From assembly GCA_029782365.1 (NCBI GenBank), contig JAKOUW010000076.1, forward strand, positions 124,001-188,000: a stretch of DNA of 64,000 bases. Reading direction: 5' to 3'. This document shows positions 1 through 9,053 of this stretch, piece after piece. Under the pieces are notes generated by a model. It saw nothing but the letters and a program-made list of their open reading frames with translations. It was not told where the DNA came from and did no database searches. The stretch is from Chloroflexota bacterium. Lineage in GTDB: Bacteria > Chloroflexota > Anaerolineae > Anaerolineales > UBA4823. How positions within the stretch are numbered: the first letter of the stretch is position 1; each line of letters starts with the position of its first letter. Made by a program: the position numbers and the translations under genes.

Positions 1-1
1 C

Positions 2-847
2 CCCGCGTTGCATTATGGGTTGGGTGTTTTTGAAGGTATTCGCTGCTATGCCACCGACAAAGGACCGGCTGTTTTTCGCTTGAGGGAACATATCACCAGG
101 CTGTTTAATTCTAGTAAGGTAGCCGGATTTCGCATCTTCCCATTTACCGTCCAGGAAATTATGGATGCTGTGCGCCAGACCGTCGCGGTGAATGGTTTTG
201 ATGAATGCTATATCCGGCCATTGGTGTATCTCACGGATGGCGGTTGGAATCTGACTGTGGATGCGGGCCGCATGGGGCTTGGCATCGCTGTTTGGGAATG
301 GAACAATTACCTGGGAAAAGAAAGTTTGGAGAACGGCATTCGGGCTAATATTTCAACCTATACCCGTCACCATCCCAATGTCTCGATGACCAAAGCCAAA
401 ATTACTGGCAACTATGCCAACAGCATTCTGGCAAAAACGGAATCGGTTCGCCTGGGTTTTGAAGAAGCCATTATGCTTGATCCACAAGGTTATGTAGCGG
501 AATGCACCGGTGAAAACCTGTTTGTCATACGCAATGGCGTTCTATATACGCCAATCACAGCGCCAGTCCTGGAAGGCATCACTCGCGATTCAATCGTGAC
601 ACTGGCGCATGACCTGGGTTATGAAGTGCACGAGGCGCCAATCTCTCGTGATCAATTGTATATAGCCGACGAAGTGTTTGTATGCGGGACGGCTGCTGAA
701 TGTATTGCTCTGCGAGAAATTGACTTTCGCACAATTGGCAGTGGGAAGATGGGTCCGATTACTCGCGCTATTCAAGAAACTTTCCAGTCGGCAATCCATG
801 GACGCCATCCACGCTCGGCGGAGTGGCTGGCGTACGTTCAGCCGTAA
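2..847 (+). CDS. ilvE: Branched-chain amino acid aminotransferase, 5'-truncated by window start
   Basis: Translation PALHYGLGVFEGIRCY...GNYANSILAKTE...ECTGENLFVIRNG is typical class IV aminotransferase (IlvE); frame stays open to the window edge. Confidence 0.93.
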   Translation, partial: PALHYGLGVFEGIRCYATDKGPAVFRLREHITRLFNSSKVAGFRIFPFTVQEIMDAVRQTVAVNGFDECYIRPLVYLTDGGWNLTVDAGRMGLGIAVWEWNNYLGKESLENGIRANISTYTRHHPNVSMTKAKITGNYANSILAKTESVRLGFEEAIMLDPQGYVAECTGENLFVIRNGVLYTPITAPVLEGITRDSIVTLAHDLGYEVHEAPISRDQLYIADEVFVCGTAAECIALREIDFRTIGSGKMGPITRAIQETFQSAIHGRHPRSAEWLAYVQP

Positions 848-893
848 TTACATTTACCTGCTTCTGGCTCTAAAAATAAATTTCGAACCTATA

Positions 894-922
894 CGGGGCT
901 GCTAAATCGGCGGCCTCGTTTT
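894..922 (+). terminator. Probable intrinsic terminator after ilvE
   Basis: CGGGGCTGC / GCGGCCTCG stem (two G.U pairs) followed by TTTTG. Confidence 0.55.
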
Positions 923-1010
923 GCATTAATCGAATACTCAGCTTGCTATATATTATGGTTTACCTATTTGGATATAATATATCTTGTTCATGTTTGAGGC
1001 AAAATAAATT

Positions 1011-4000
1011 ATGAAAAGATTTGCTGGTTTGCTTGCAAGCGTAATTGTTGTGATGATCCTCTTCTGGGGGAGAAACAGAGCTCTGGCCGGTGCGGAGACT
1101 AACCAGAATAATGCATGTTTATCAGGGGCGCTGAACACCAATACAATATGGAAATCTGCCAATAATCCTTACATGGTTTGCAGCAGCGGTTTAACTGTCC
1201 AATCTGGCGCGAAACTGACGATCCAGCCCGGCGTTGTTGTGCAGTTCCAGGCAGGAGGAACTCTATATGTACAGGGGGGGCTAGATGCAACCGGCAGCAT
1301 CACCCAAACAATTATTATGACAGGCCTCAATAGTGCGAAAGGTTACTGGGGGGGTGTTTATGTCAGCAGTAACACCGCCACGCCTGCGAATGCAAATTTT
1401 CAATATGTTAACTTAAATGGCGGCGGTATTCACGGAACCTATGGGGCTGAAATTTACGTTGAAAAAGGGAGCATCACCGTTTCTCATTCAGCCATCCGGA
1501 ACAGCGCTGGGAACGGTGTGCTTGTCATGTTCAATGGACAGGCTTATATAGACACAACTGATTTCGCAGGAAACGGCCAAAATGCAATTCAATTGAACCA
1601 ACCTACAACGGATTTGTTGAATCATGGACTTACTGCAGAAAATAACGGCGAAAATGCCATTCGTGTGGTTGGGGGGGCGATTGAGCGAGGACAAAAACGA
1701 TGGGTCAATCCCGGCATTCCTTATCTTGTCGATGGAGCCATCAGCAACCAATTCGGCGACCAGTTGAGGATAGACCAGGGCAGCAATTTGATTTTCACCC
1801 CCACTGGTTCGGTTTATATTGGCGGCATTTTGACAGCTATTGGCAGCCCTTCTCAACCGATCACATTTACAGGACAGACAAAATTACCCGGATTCTGGAG
1901 AGGCCTAGTGGTTTATGGAGGAACCACGGATGCAGTAGCACAGTTGGATTATGTGACAATAGAATACGCAGGTAATGACATCCAGGGTGGAAATATTGAA
2001 GTTGGAAATGGCAGGGTGAATATACACCATTCCAAAATTCGTTTTAGCCAAAAAGATGGCATCAAATTTGACAGCGCCGCCGGCGGCTCCATTATATCGA
2101 GCAAGATTTACAGCAACACACTATATGGGATCAACAATAATTTCAGCCCTACCAACGTGATTTTAGCTTCTAATAACTGGTGGGGCGCATCAGACGGGCC
2201 CAAAGCCGACAACCCCGCATGTTGGGTTGGCAATGGGGACCGGGTTTCCGACGGCGTCATTTTCAAGCCAGTCATCACTTCCACCAACGGATCGGCGAAT
2301 TTTCCACTGAGCGCGGCGCCTATTATTACCCTCAAACCAAGTCGTTGGTTTGCTCCTGCTGATGGGACAACACAAATTTATTTCAACATCACCGTGGTTG
2401 ATGGCAATGGAGGTCCTTTGGTTGGAAGGAAAGTGCGCTTGAAATCCAACACTGCCACGGTTTTTGATGGCGGTTTCACGGATATTAATGGGCAAACGCT
2501 GGCTTATGTGACTTCCAAAATGGTAGGAGATGCTTCAATCCAGGCTGTATTAGACCCGCTCACTTGCGAGGATTCCCAATCTCCCGAATCGGTAGTCACC
2601 TTTACGAAACCGATCAATGTAACGGACCTCTTCCCAAATTCCCAGGCACCATATTTTAGCCAAGATCTAGCTGTAACGCCTTTACCTGTGATTGTGGGTG
2701 TCACATCTACAATTCATGCCGTTTTGACAAATCCGCTGACTTCGACGGTCAATGTGGATGTCTCTTTCGGATTTGTTCAATCCAGCATCGGACTGGTATT
2801 CGGTCCGATCAAAGAAGTAAAAGGGGTGAATATTCCTCCGAATGGCAGTGTGAATCTCGATGCGTCATGGATGCCGAAGGTCTCTGGGCATTACTGTGTC
2901 GAGGTCAATTACTCGATTAATTCAGTTGGGACCTCTACCTACAATATACCAAACGCGCCCAACGGTGGCGGATCCAGCCAGAGAAGGAATTTGCAACCTT
3001 ACCAACCTAAAACCGACCCGCAATCATCCAAGGACTCTTTAGACAAAGCGGACAAAGCCTTTAAATTGGTCAGCAAGGCACCGGCTGGCCCAACCCAAAT
3101 TCAGAAGGGTATGATATCAGCCTGGTGGGGAGCCGTTAAGAAGGCCGCCAGTGATATATCGCAAAGCCTGGGATTTGACCCACCCCGGCAGGATTTTGCC
3201 CAGGTAACTCTGCCGATTTGGCACTTCTTTCCCCGGACAGATCCGACCAATTATATTTCAGCGGACCGAGCCAACGCGTTGAATGCGTTGAATGATTCGT
3301 TGTCTGAAATTGAGGCGTATGGAACAGCCGCCTCTGTAGCCATGGACCGTTACGGCGGCGCGGTGGATGCTCAAGATTTAACTTGGGCTGCCCAACAAGC
3401 CAATGAAATGCAATATTACAAGGAAAAGCTTGGAAGTGCTCTATTAACTTACGCTGACAGGCTGGATAATTTTGTAATACTGCTTAAAGCAGCAGGAGAA
3501 ACGCAAACTGTGATCGGCGTGACGGATGTAATCAGTTACCAGCAAAGGTTGGCTACTACAGGTTTCACCCAACAGGAAATTGCTGATGCCAAGTTAGCTG
3601 GATTGACCGACCTACAAATTGCGGATTTCAAATCTGAGATTATCGCCGCCAACCCTGCTGATGTTGCCGGAGATATCCTGGTGAAATATTCGGATGAGGC
3701 GGCTGCCAGTAGAGAATTAGGAAATGCACTACTGCACCCACAAACCTTTAATCCGGGCCTGACAGTTTCGGGTGGTGATCAAATGAAATCTCTTCAAACC
3801 AGCAGTAACAGCATGGTACAGGTATTTGATACGGAAGAAACCGTCACGGTCGGCAATCCTTATACTCAGACTCAAATCATCGATCTTAGAATACGACCGA
3901 TTGATTTGCCAGCCAGTTGGACAGCGACTCTTAGCCCGGCCCAAGTCACTCTGGACGGCGGCAAGCAGACTATAATCAATGTGATTTTTTCAGCTGGGGC

Positions 4001-4151
4001 TCCTGTACCCCAGGGCAGCGTGATCCAGGTGGCTGTAGAGGGATATATCGCAGGCAACTTGCTCGGCGGCGTCACAGTAGAAATCGTTACGCCGGCTTAT
4101 AGGCAGTTTAATGGCAAGATGCCGCTTTATTTACCAATGATCACTCGGTAA
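1011..4151 (+). CDS. Secreted protein with right-handed parallel beta-helix repeats and C-terminal linker region
   Basis: N-terminal signal-like hydrophobic segment, repeated GGxLxAxGSxxxPITFTG-type beta-helix signatures, GVxFxSxN style repeats. Confidence 0.75.
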   Translation: MKRFAGLLASVIVVMILFWGRNRALAGAETNQNNACLSGALNTNTIWKSANNPYMVCSSGLTVQSGAKLTIQPGVVVQFQAGGTLYVQGGLDATGSITQTIIMTGLNSAKGYWGGVYVSSNTATPANANFQYVNLNGGGIHGTYGAEIYVEKGSITVSHSAIRNSAGNGVLVMFNGQAYIDTTDFAGNGQNAIQLNQPTTDLLNHGLTAENNGENAIRVVGGAIERGQKRWVNPGIPYLVDGAISNQFGDQLRIDQGSNLIFTPTGSVYIGGILTAIGSPSQPITFTGQTKLPGFWRGLVVYGGTTDAVAQLDYVTIEYAGNDIQGGNIEVGNGRVNIHHSKIRFSQKDGIKFDSAAGGSIISSKIYSNTLYGINNNFSPTNVILASNNWWGASDGPKADNPACWVGNGDRVSDGVIFKPVITSTNGSANFPLSAAPIITLKPSRWFAPADGTTQIYFNITVVDGNGGPLVGRKVRLKSNTATVFDGGFTDINGQTLAYVTSKMVGDASIQAVLDPLTCEDSQSPESVVTFTKPINVTDLFPNSQAPYFSQDLAVTPLPVIVGVTSTIHAVLTNPLTSTVNVDVSFGFVQSSIGLVFGPIKEVKGVNIPPNGSVNLDASWMPKVSGHYCVEVNYSINSVGTSTYNIPNAPNGGGSSQRRNLQPYQPKTDPQSSKDSLDKADKAFKLVSKAPAGPTQIQKGMISAWWGAVKKAASDISQSLGFDPPRQDFAQVTLPIWHFFPRTDPTNYISADRANALNALNDSLSEIEAYGTAASVAMDRYGGAVDAQDLTWAAQQANEMQYYKEKLGSALLTYADRLDNFVILLKAAGETQTVIGVTDVISYQQRLATTGFTQQEIADAKLAGLTDLQIADFKSEIIAANPADVAGDILVKYSDEAAASRELGNALLHPQTFNPGLTVSGGDQMKSLQTSSNSMVQVFDTEETVTVGNPYTQTQIIDLRIRPIDLPASWTATLSPAQVTLDGGKQTIINVIFSAGAPVPQGSVIQVAVEGYIAGNLLGGVTVEIVTPAYRQFNGKMPLYLPMITR

Positions 4152-4157
4152 CGGATA

Positions 4158-4191
4158 GAGGAAGTTTTCATAGCTGGAAATGAAAAGCCTC
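4158..4191. terminator. Possible bidirectional hairpin between convergent genes
   Basis: GAGGaaGTTTTCAT / ATGAAAAgCCTC inverted repeat between convergent stops. Confidence 0.35.
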
Positions 4192-4197
4192 GACAAC

Positions 4198-5136
4198 CTA
4201 CTTGATCCGCATAGAAATATCGAACACCGGGGCAGAGTGTGTCAAAGCGCCGGATGAAATGTAATCCACACCGGTTTCTGCAATGGCCCGCACGGAGTCC
4301 AGGGTTACATTTCCGGAGGCTTCCAGCTTCGTGCGTTTGTTAGTGAGGATCACGGCCTGGCGCATTGTCACGAGGTCCATATTGTCTAGCATGATGCGGT
4401 CAACGTTTAGCTCCAACGCTTCACTCAGCTCCTCCAGGTTCTTCACCTCAACTTCAATAGCATATCGGTTTCCATATATGGCTCGCACGGCCTCCACTGC
4501 CTGGCGAATACCCCCTGCGCCGTCAATGTGATTGTCTTTGATCATCACCATGTCAAACAAGCCGATACGATGATTTTGTGCGCCGCCCAACTTGACCGCA
4601 TATTTATCGAGATAACGCAGCCCGGGGGCGGTTTTCCGCGTATCCAGGATAATAGCCCCGGTTCCCGAAACCTGCTCAACAAAACGATGAGCCAGTGTGG
4701 CAGTTCCGGACATGCGTCCTAAAAAGTTCAACGCACTGCGTTCCGCGCTGAGTAGACTTCTCCCGCTGCCACAAATTTCTGCCAGCAGTGTACCCTTTGC
4801 AACGCTCTGCCCATCTTGGACGACAGGAGTGAACTTGACTTGATCATCGACCAGGCAAAAGACAGCCTGGGCTACCGGCAGCCCGGCGACAATGCCCTGG
4901 CCTTTTGAGACGATTTTTGCAGATAAACTGTGCTCAGGCGGTATAGTAGCCATGCTGGAAATATCGCCCTGCCTGGGATCGGGCCATAAGCGATTAAAAT
5001 CAGCCTGGCTCTCCAGGTCTTCTGCCAGGCTGGTTTGAATAGCTAAATAGACAGCCGGATGCTGCAGATCAAGTGGCAAAATCTGGCGTATTGAATCCAA
5101 TCGCATTGTAATTGTATGTTCCATTCTTCGAATCAT
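4198..5136 (-). CDS. nadC: Nicotinate-nucleotide pyrophosphorylase (carboxylating)
   Basis: LNFLGRMSGTATL, ILDTRKTAPGLRYLDKYAVKLGGAQNHRIGLFDMVMIKDNHI, typical NadC motifs. Confidence 0.96.
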   Translation of the reverse strand: MIRRMEHTITMRLDSIRQILPLDLQHPAVYLAIQTSLAEDLESQADFNRLWPDPRQGDISSMATIPPEHSLSAKIVSKGQGIVAGLPVAQAVFCLVDDQVKFTPVVQDGQSVAKGTLLAEICGSGRSLLSAERSALNFLGRMSGTATLAHRFVEQVSGTGAIILDTRKTAPGLRYLDKYAVKLGGAQNHRIGLFDMVMIKDNHIDGAGGIRQAVEAVRAIYGNRYAIEVEVKNLEELSEALELNVDRIMLDNMDLVTMRQAVILTNKRTKLEASGNVTLDSVRAIAETGVDYISSGALTHSAPVFDISMRIK

Positions 5137-5245
5137 ACCATATGGATAACCTGCCTTTTCAGGGCAATTTTCGCTTATAATCAGTTCTCACTGGTTTTTG
5201 AGTTCGATGAATGCATCTCTCAAAACAACATGATTGGAGGATTTT

Positions 5246-5665
5246 TTGAGCAGAGTTATCAATCCCGAATCGGCTGGCAAAGACCGGTCCAGGCTGGTGA
5301 AAGGTGTGGCGTTGGCATTACGCCAGCTTGTTCAACAACAAGACACAGGCGCCAAAACTTATGATCTGGCTGCTTTTATAGCAATCGCGTTAGAAAATAT
5401 TGCCGAAACAGTTGAATTGTCCGTTATTCCCTGGGAGAAGAGGGATTATTGGGTTAAGGCAGATAAGTTTCGCATGGAATGGGCATGGGCTGGACGATTG
5501 GGAAAATCAATGCGTCAGGCAGTCCTGGCTGAAGATTGGCCGAGCGTGGCGCGCCTGTCCAGCGAAATTTTTAGCAAACTGGGTACAGTGAAAATTAGTG
5601 AACGCAATCGATTGGGCGAACCCTGGGCTGGGGCGTACCGGCGTTTGAAAGAAACGAACAATTGA
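5246..5665 (+). CDS. Conserved hypothetical protein
   Basis: ORF 5234-5665; GGAGG RBS at 5236 favours the TTG start at 5246 (MSRVINPESAGKDRSRLV). Confidence 0.55.
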   Translation: MSRVINPESAGKDRSRLVKGVALALRQLVQQQDTGAKTYDLAAFIAIALENIAETVELSVIPWEKRDYWVKADKFRMEWAWAGRLGKSMRQAVLAEDWPSVARLSSEIFSKLGTVKISERNRLGEPWAGAYRRLKETNN

Positions 5666-5674
5666 TGGGTAGGA

Positions 5675-6343
5675 TTAACCGGGTAAACTGTTGACCAAAT
5701 TGCGCAGGAAGGTGAGGATGAACTGAGTACCCAGAGAACCGAGGGATGCGAATAGAAAGCCTCCAAGGCCTCCCAACAACGGGCGAATTTTCTCCCATCC
5801 GTTGTCAGGTCTTTTTCGACTACCTAACGCCGCTGTGAGGAGACCGAAAAAGCTGGCAGAAGCAAGCATGCCAGGCAAATTGCCTGATATCAACCACACA
5901 GGCAGCCAAAACAGCGTACCGAAGATAACCCCGCCGGGGGCACTGATGGCTGCTAACCAATAAGGTTTATTGGCGAAACCAACCACGATGCCCAGAATTG
6001 TACCGGCCAATACACCCAACCACCAGCGTTCAATTCCGCCAGCAATGATTCCGAGCAAAAGGGTAGAGACGGCAATAGAGAAAGCCTCTGCTACCGTACG
6101 CCATAAAATTGCATACAAGTACCTGCCTTGCTGGACCACTTCTTCTATTTTCTCGACGTTTTCTTGTGCCTGGGATAATTTTACAGGATCGACAGAAGGT
6201 GAGGTGGGCTGGACAGGAGGTGGAGTTGAGCGTTGAGGGGTATTTGTCACGAGCGAAGCAAGCGGCGCGCCACAAGCCTCGCATTTCTGGCTGCCTGGTG
6301 GATTGTTCGTGTGACAGTAATCGCAAACCCGGGAATTCGTCAC
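5675..6343 (-). CDS. Zinc-ribbon multi-TM membrane protein
   Basis: N-terminal CDYCHTNNPPGSQKCEACGAPL zinc ribbon followed by several hydrophobic segments; overlaps hyuB stop by 4 nt. Confidence 0.7.
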   Translation of the reverse strand: MTNSRVCDYCHTNNPPGSQKCEACGAPLASLVTNTPQRSTPPPVQPTSPSVDPVKLSQAQENVEKIEEVVQQGRYLYAILWRTVAEAFSIAVSTLLLGIIAGGIERWWLGVLAGTILGIVVGFANKPYWLAAISAPGGVIFGTLFWLPVWLISGNLPGMLASASFFGLLTAALGSRKRPDNGWEKIRPLLGGLGGFLFASLGSLGTQFILTFLRNLVNSLPG

Positions 6344-7947
6344 AAAGATCTCCCTCCCCAGCCGCCGCCGCCCGGAGTATGGATGCTCAGAATTTGACCG
6401 GCGTGCAATTCAAATGTGCCTTTGCCGGGCAAATGAGTTTCAGCGGATTCATCCAGAAGAATGTTTTCGCCGCATTTCCCGGGCTCTCCTCCATTCAAGC
6501 CATAAGGATGGATAATTCGACGGTCTGTTAGCAAAGTAACCTGTGCATCCGATAGCAATTCAATAGAGCGGATGATACCATTTCCGCCAGAGTGTAATCC
6601 TGCTCCGCCCGAGCCTGGTCGCAGGCTGTATTGGTGGATGCGAAGCGGATATGCGTATTCCAGGGCTTCGATAGGTGTGTTGAGAGTATTGGTCATGTGG
6701 CTGTGAACGCCAGACGGACCGGTCGAGATCAATGGATCCACTCCAGGGCGAGCGCCCATCCCGCCTGCAATTGTCTCATAATAGGCGAAGGGGCGTTTCC
6801 GGGCTTGATCCCAACCACCGATCGTGATATTGTTCATTGTGCCCTGGCTGGCTGCGGGGATTCGATCCGGGCAAGCCTGGGCGAGAGCACCCAATAATGT
6901 GTCGACAATGCGCTGGGATGTTTCGACATTTCCACCTGCGACCGGCGCGGGTTTCTGGGCATTGACAATACTGCCTTCGGGAGTGATAACATCAATTGGC
7001 GCCAGGCAGCCGGCGTTATTTGGCACGTCCGCGCCAATCAAACAGCGAAACACATAATATACTGCCGAAAGGGTGATCGCCCGGACCGCATTCACGCTGC
7101 CTTTTTGTTGTGGAGCGGAACCGGTAAAATCTACCAGGGCGTGGTCTCCCGCAATGGATATTTTAACCCGTATTGGGATGGGCAGTAAGTTGATTCCGTC
7201 GTCATCCAGAAAGTCTTCAAACTGAAAATCCCCATCTGGCAGTGTGCTCAACAATCGACGGGTCATTCGTTCAGTGTAAGCCAGTAGAGATTCCATGATC
7301 CCCGACAAAGTTTCAAAACTATACCGTTCTATCATCGCCTGCAATCTTTGTGCGCCGCGCTGGTTGGCAGCTACCTGGGCTCGTATATCGCCCAGGCGTT
7401 CATCCGGTGTGCGAACATTGGCTAAAAGCAGGTCCAGAACAGGTTGGTTAACCGAGCCATTGGAAAACAGCTTCACAGGCGGAATGATCAAGCCTTCTTG
7501 ATAGATTTCTCGCGCGACAGGCATTGAACCAGGCGACATGCCGCCAACATCGGCATGGTGCGCCCTGCTGGCCACGAAACCTGCCAGACGCTGAGCCCCT
7601 GCATCCTGGATGAATACAGGGGTAACGAGTGTGATATCTGGAAGGTGGGTGCCGCCTAAATAAGGATCATTTAATATCACCGCGTCTCCGGGGTGGAGAT
7701 TATTTGATGGTGAGAATTTTGCCACGGCGGCTTCGACAGACAGCGGCATCGAGCCGAGGTGAACGGGAATATGCGCTGCCTGGGCCACCATGCGCCCCTG
7801 GGGATCGAATACTGCGCATGAGAAATCGCGCCGTTCCTTGATATTGGGTGAATAACTGGCTCTTCGCAGGGCAACTCCCATTTCTTCAGCCAGCGCTGAG
7901 AAAAGATGCTTGAAGATTTCCAGTTGGATTGGATTTTCGCCGTTCAA
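6340..7947 (-). CDS. hyuB: Hydantoinase B / oxoprolinase beta-type subunit
   Basis: Opening LEIFKHLFSALAEEMGVALRRASYSPNIKERRDFSCAVFD and HTPGGGGWG C-terminus are typical of the HyuB family. Confidence 0.92.
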   Translation of the reverse strand: MNGENPIQLEIFKHLFSALAEEMGVALRRASYSPNIKERRDFSCAVFDPQGRMVAQAAHIPVHLGSMPLSVEAAVAKFSPSNNLHPGDAVILNDPYLGGTHLPDITLVTPVFIQDAGAQRLAGFVASRAHHADVGGMSPGSMPVAREIYQEGLIIPPVKLFSNGSVNQPVLDLLLANVRTPDERLGDIRAQVAANQRGAQRLQAMIERYSFETLSGIMESLLAYTERMTRRLLSTLPDGDFQFEDFLDDDGINLLPIPIRVKISIAGDHALVDFTGSAPQQKGSVNAVRAITLSAVYYVFRCLIGADVPNNAGCLAPIDVITPEGSIVNAQKPAPVAGGNVETSQRIVDTLLGALAQACPDRIPAASQGTMNNITIGGWDQARKRPFAYYETIAGGMGARPGVDPLISTGPSGVHSHMTNTLNTPIEALEYAYPLRIHQYSLRPGSGGAGLHSGGNGIIRSIELLSDAQVTLLTDRRIIHPYGLNGGEPGKCGENILLDESAETHLPGKGTFELHAGQILSIHTPGGGGWGGRSL

Positions 7948-8001
7948 ATGGTTTTCAAATGCCTCGAGTTAATACTTTCGACACCAACAAACGAATTGGG
8001 A

Positions 8002-8967
8002 TCAATGTAATACCAATTTCGATGAAATGCTTTTGCCTTCGTGAATGTCAAATATGATCTCTGCCAGCATTGGAGCAATACTCAGCACTTCAATTTTCGG
8101 ATGCTGCTTTTCTGGCGGCACAGGAATCGTATTGGTCACTACCAATTTTTCGATTCTGTCGTCATGATCCAGGATTTCCAAGGCGCTCGACAAAAGAACA
8201 GGATGTGTTATCGAAAAGCAGGCTTTGCCTACAGCACCTTCGTCATATAAAACATCCAATTGTTTAAGCACACTACCACCGGCAATGATATCGTCAATAA
8301 TAATTGGACGGCGGCCTTCAATATCACCCACAACATGGGTTGTACGTGTCTCAGAGAAGCTGGTGCGCCGTTTGTGCATGACCACGAGAGGCAAGTTCAG
8401 TAAACCTGCGTACTTCCCGGCAACACTGGCGCGGCCTACGTCTGGGCTAACAATCGCCGAATTGGCATACTCGGGCTTGCGGAAATAATCAGCCAGCAAG
8501 GGAAGGGCTGTCAGCGGATCCACCGGAATATTGAAGAAACCCTGGGTCGCTGGATTATGGATATCGACGAAGATGACTCTCGATGCCCCTTGAGTCTCAA
8601 GGAGATTGGCTACAGCCCGCGAACTGATGGCTTCGCGTCCTCGCGCCATGCGGTCCTGGCGCGAATAAGGAAAATAGGGGATGACACAACTGATGGAATG
8701 GGCGCTGGCGCGCCGAAAGGCATCCAATAATAGGAGCAGCTCCATCAGATTATCGTTCACAGGCATGGAACAGGGTTGCACAAGGAAAATATCCTGGTCA
8801 CGCACAACCTCGTCGATTGTTACATAGACCTCGCTGTCGTTGAGATGCAGTGTTGTTGACAGACCGAGTGGAACATTTAGAATATCAGCAATTTCCTGTG
8901 CCAGGCCTCGGTGAGCAGAGCCTGTGAAAATGCGCAGAGGATGATTGGACATAGTTTTTCCCTTCAC
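8002..8967 (-). CDS. prs: Ribose-phosphate pyrophosphokinase family protein with altered PRPP loop
   Basis: [57 protein letters not shown] loop reads DDIIAGGSV. Confidence 0.88.
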   Translation of the reverse strand: MKGKTMSNHPLRIFTGSAHRGLAQEIADILNVPLGLSTTLHLNDSEVYVTIDEVVRDQDIFLVQPCSMPVNDNLMELLLLLDAFRRASAHSISCVIPYFPYSRQDRMARGREAISSRAVANLLETQGASRVIFVDIHNPATQGFFNIPVDPLTALPLLADYFRKPEYANSAIVSPDVGRASVAGKYAGLLNLPLVVMHKRRTSFSETRTTHVVGDIEGRRPIIIDDIIAGGSVLKQLDVLYDEGAVGKACFSITHPVLLSSALEILDHDDRIEKLVVTNTIPVPPEKQHPKIEVLSIAPMLAEIIFDIHEGKSISSKLVLH

Positions 8968-9053
8968 AAAGGCAGCGTCAAGGGTATTGTACTCGTTTTC
9001 GGAGGGCTAAACAATCCAATCTTACCTTAAAAAATGCAGCTCGAAAACAATCG

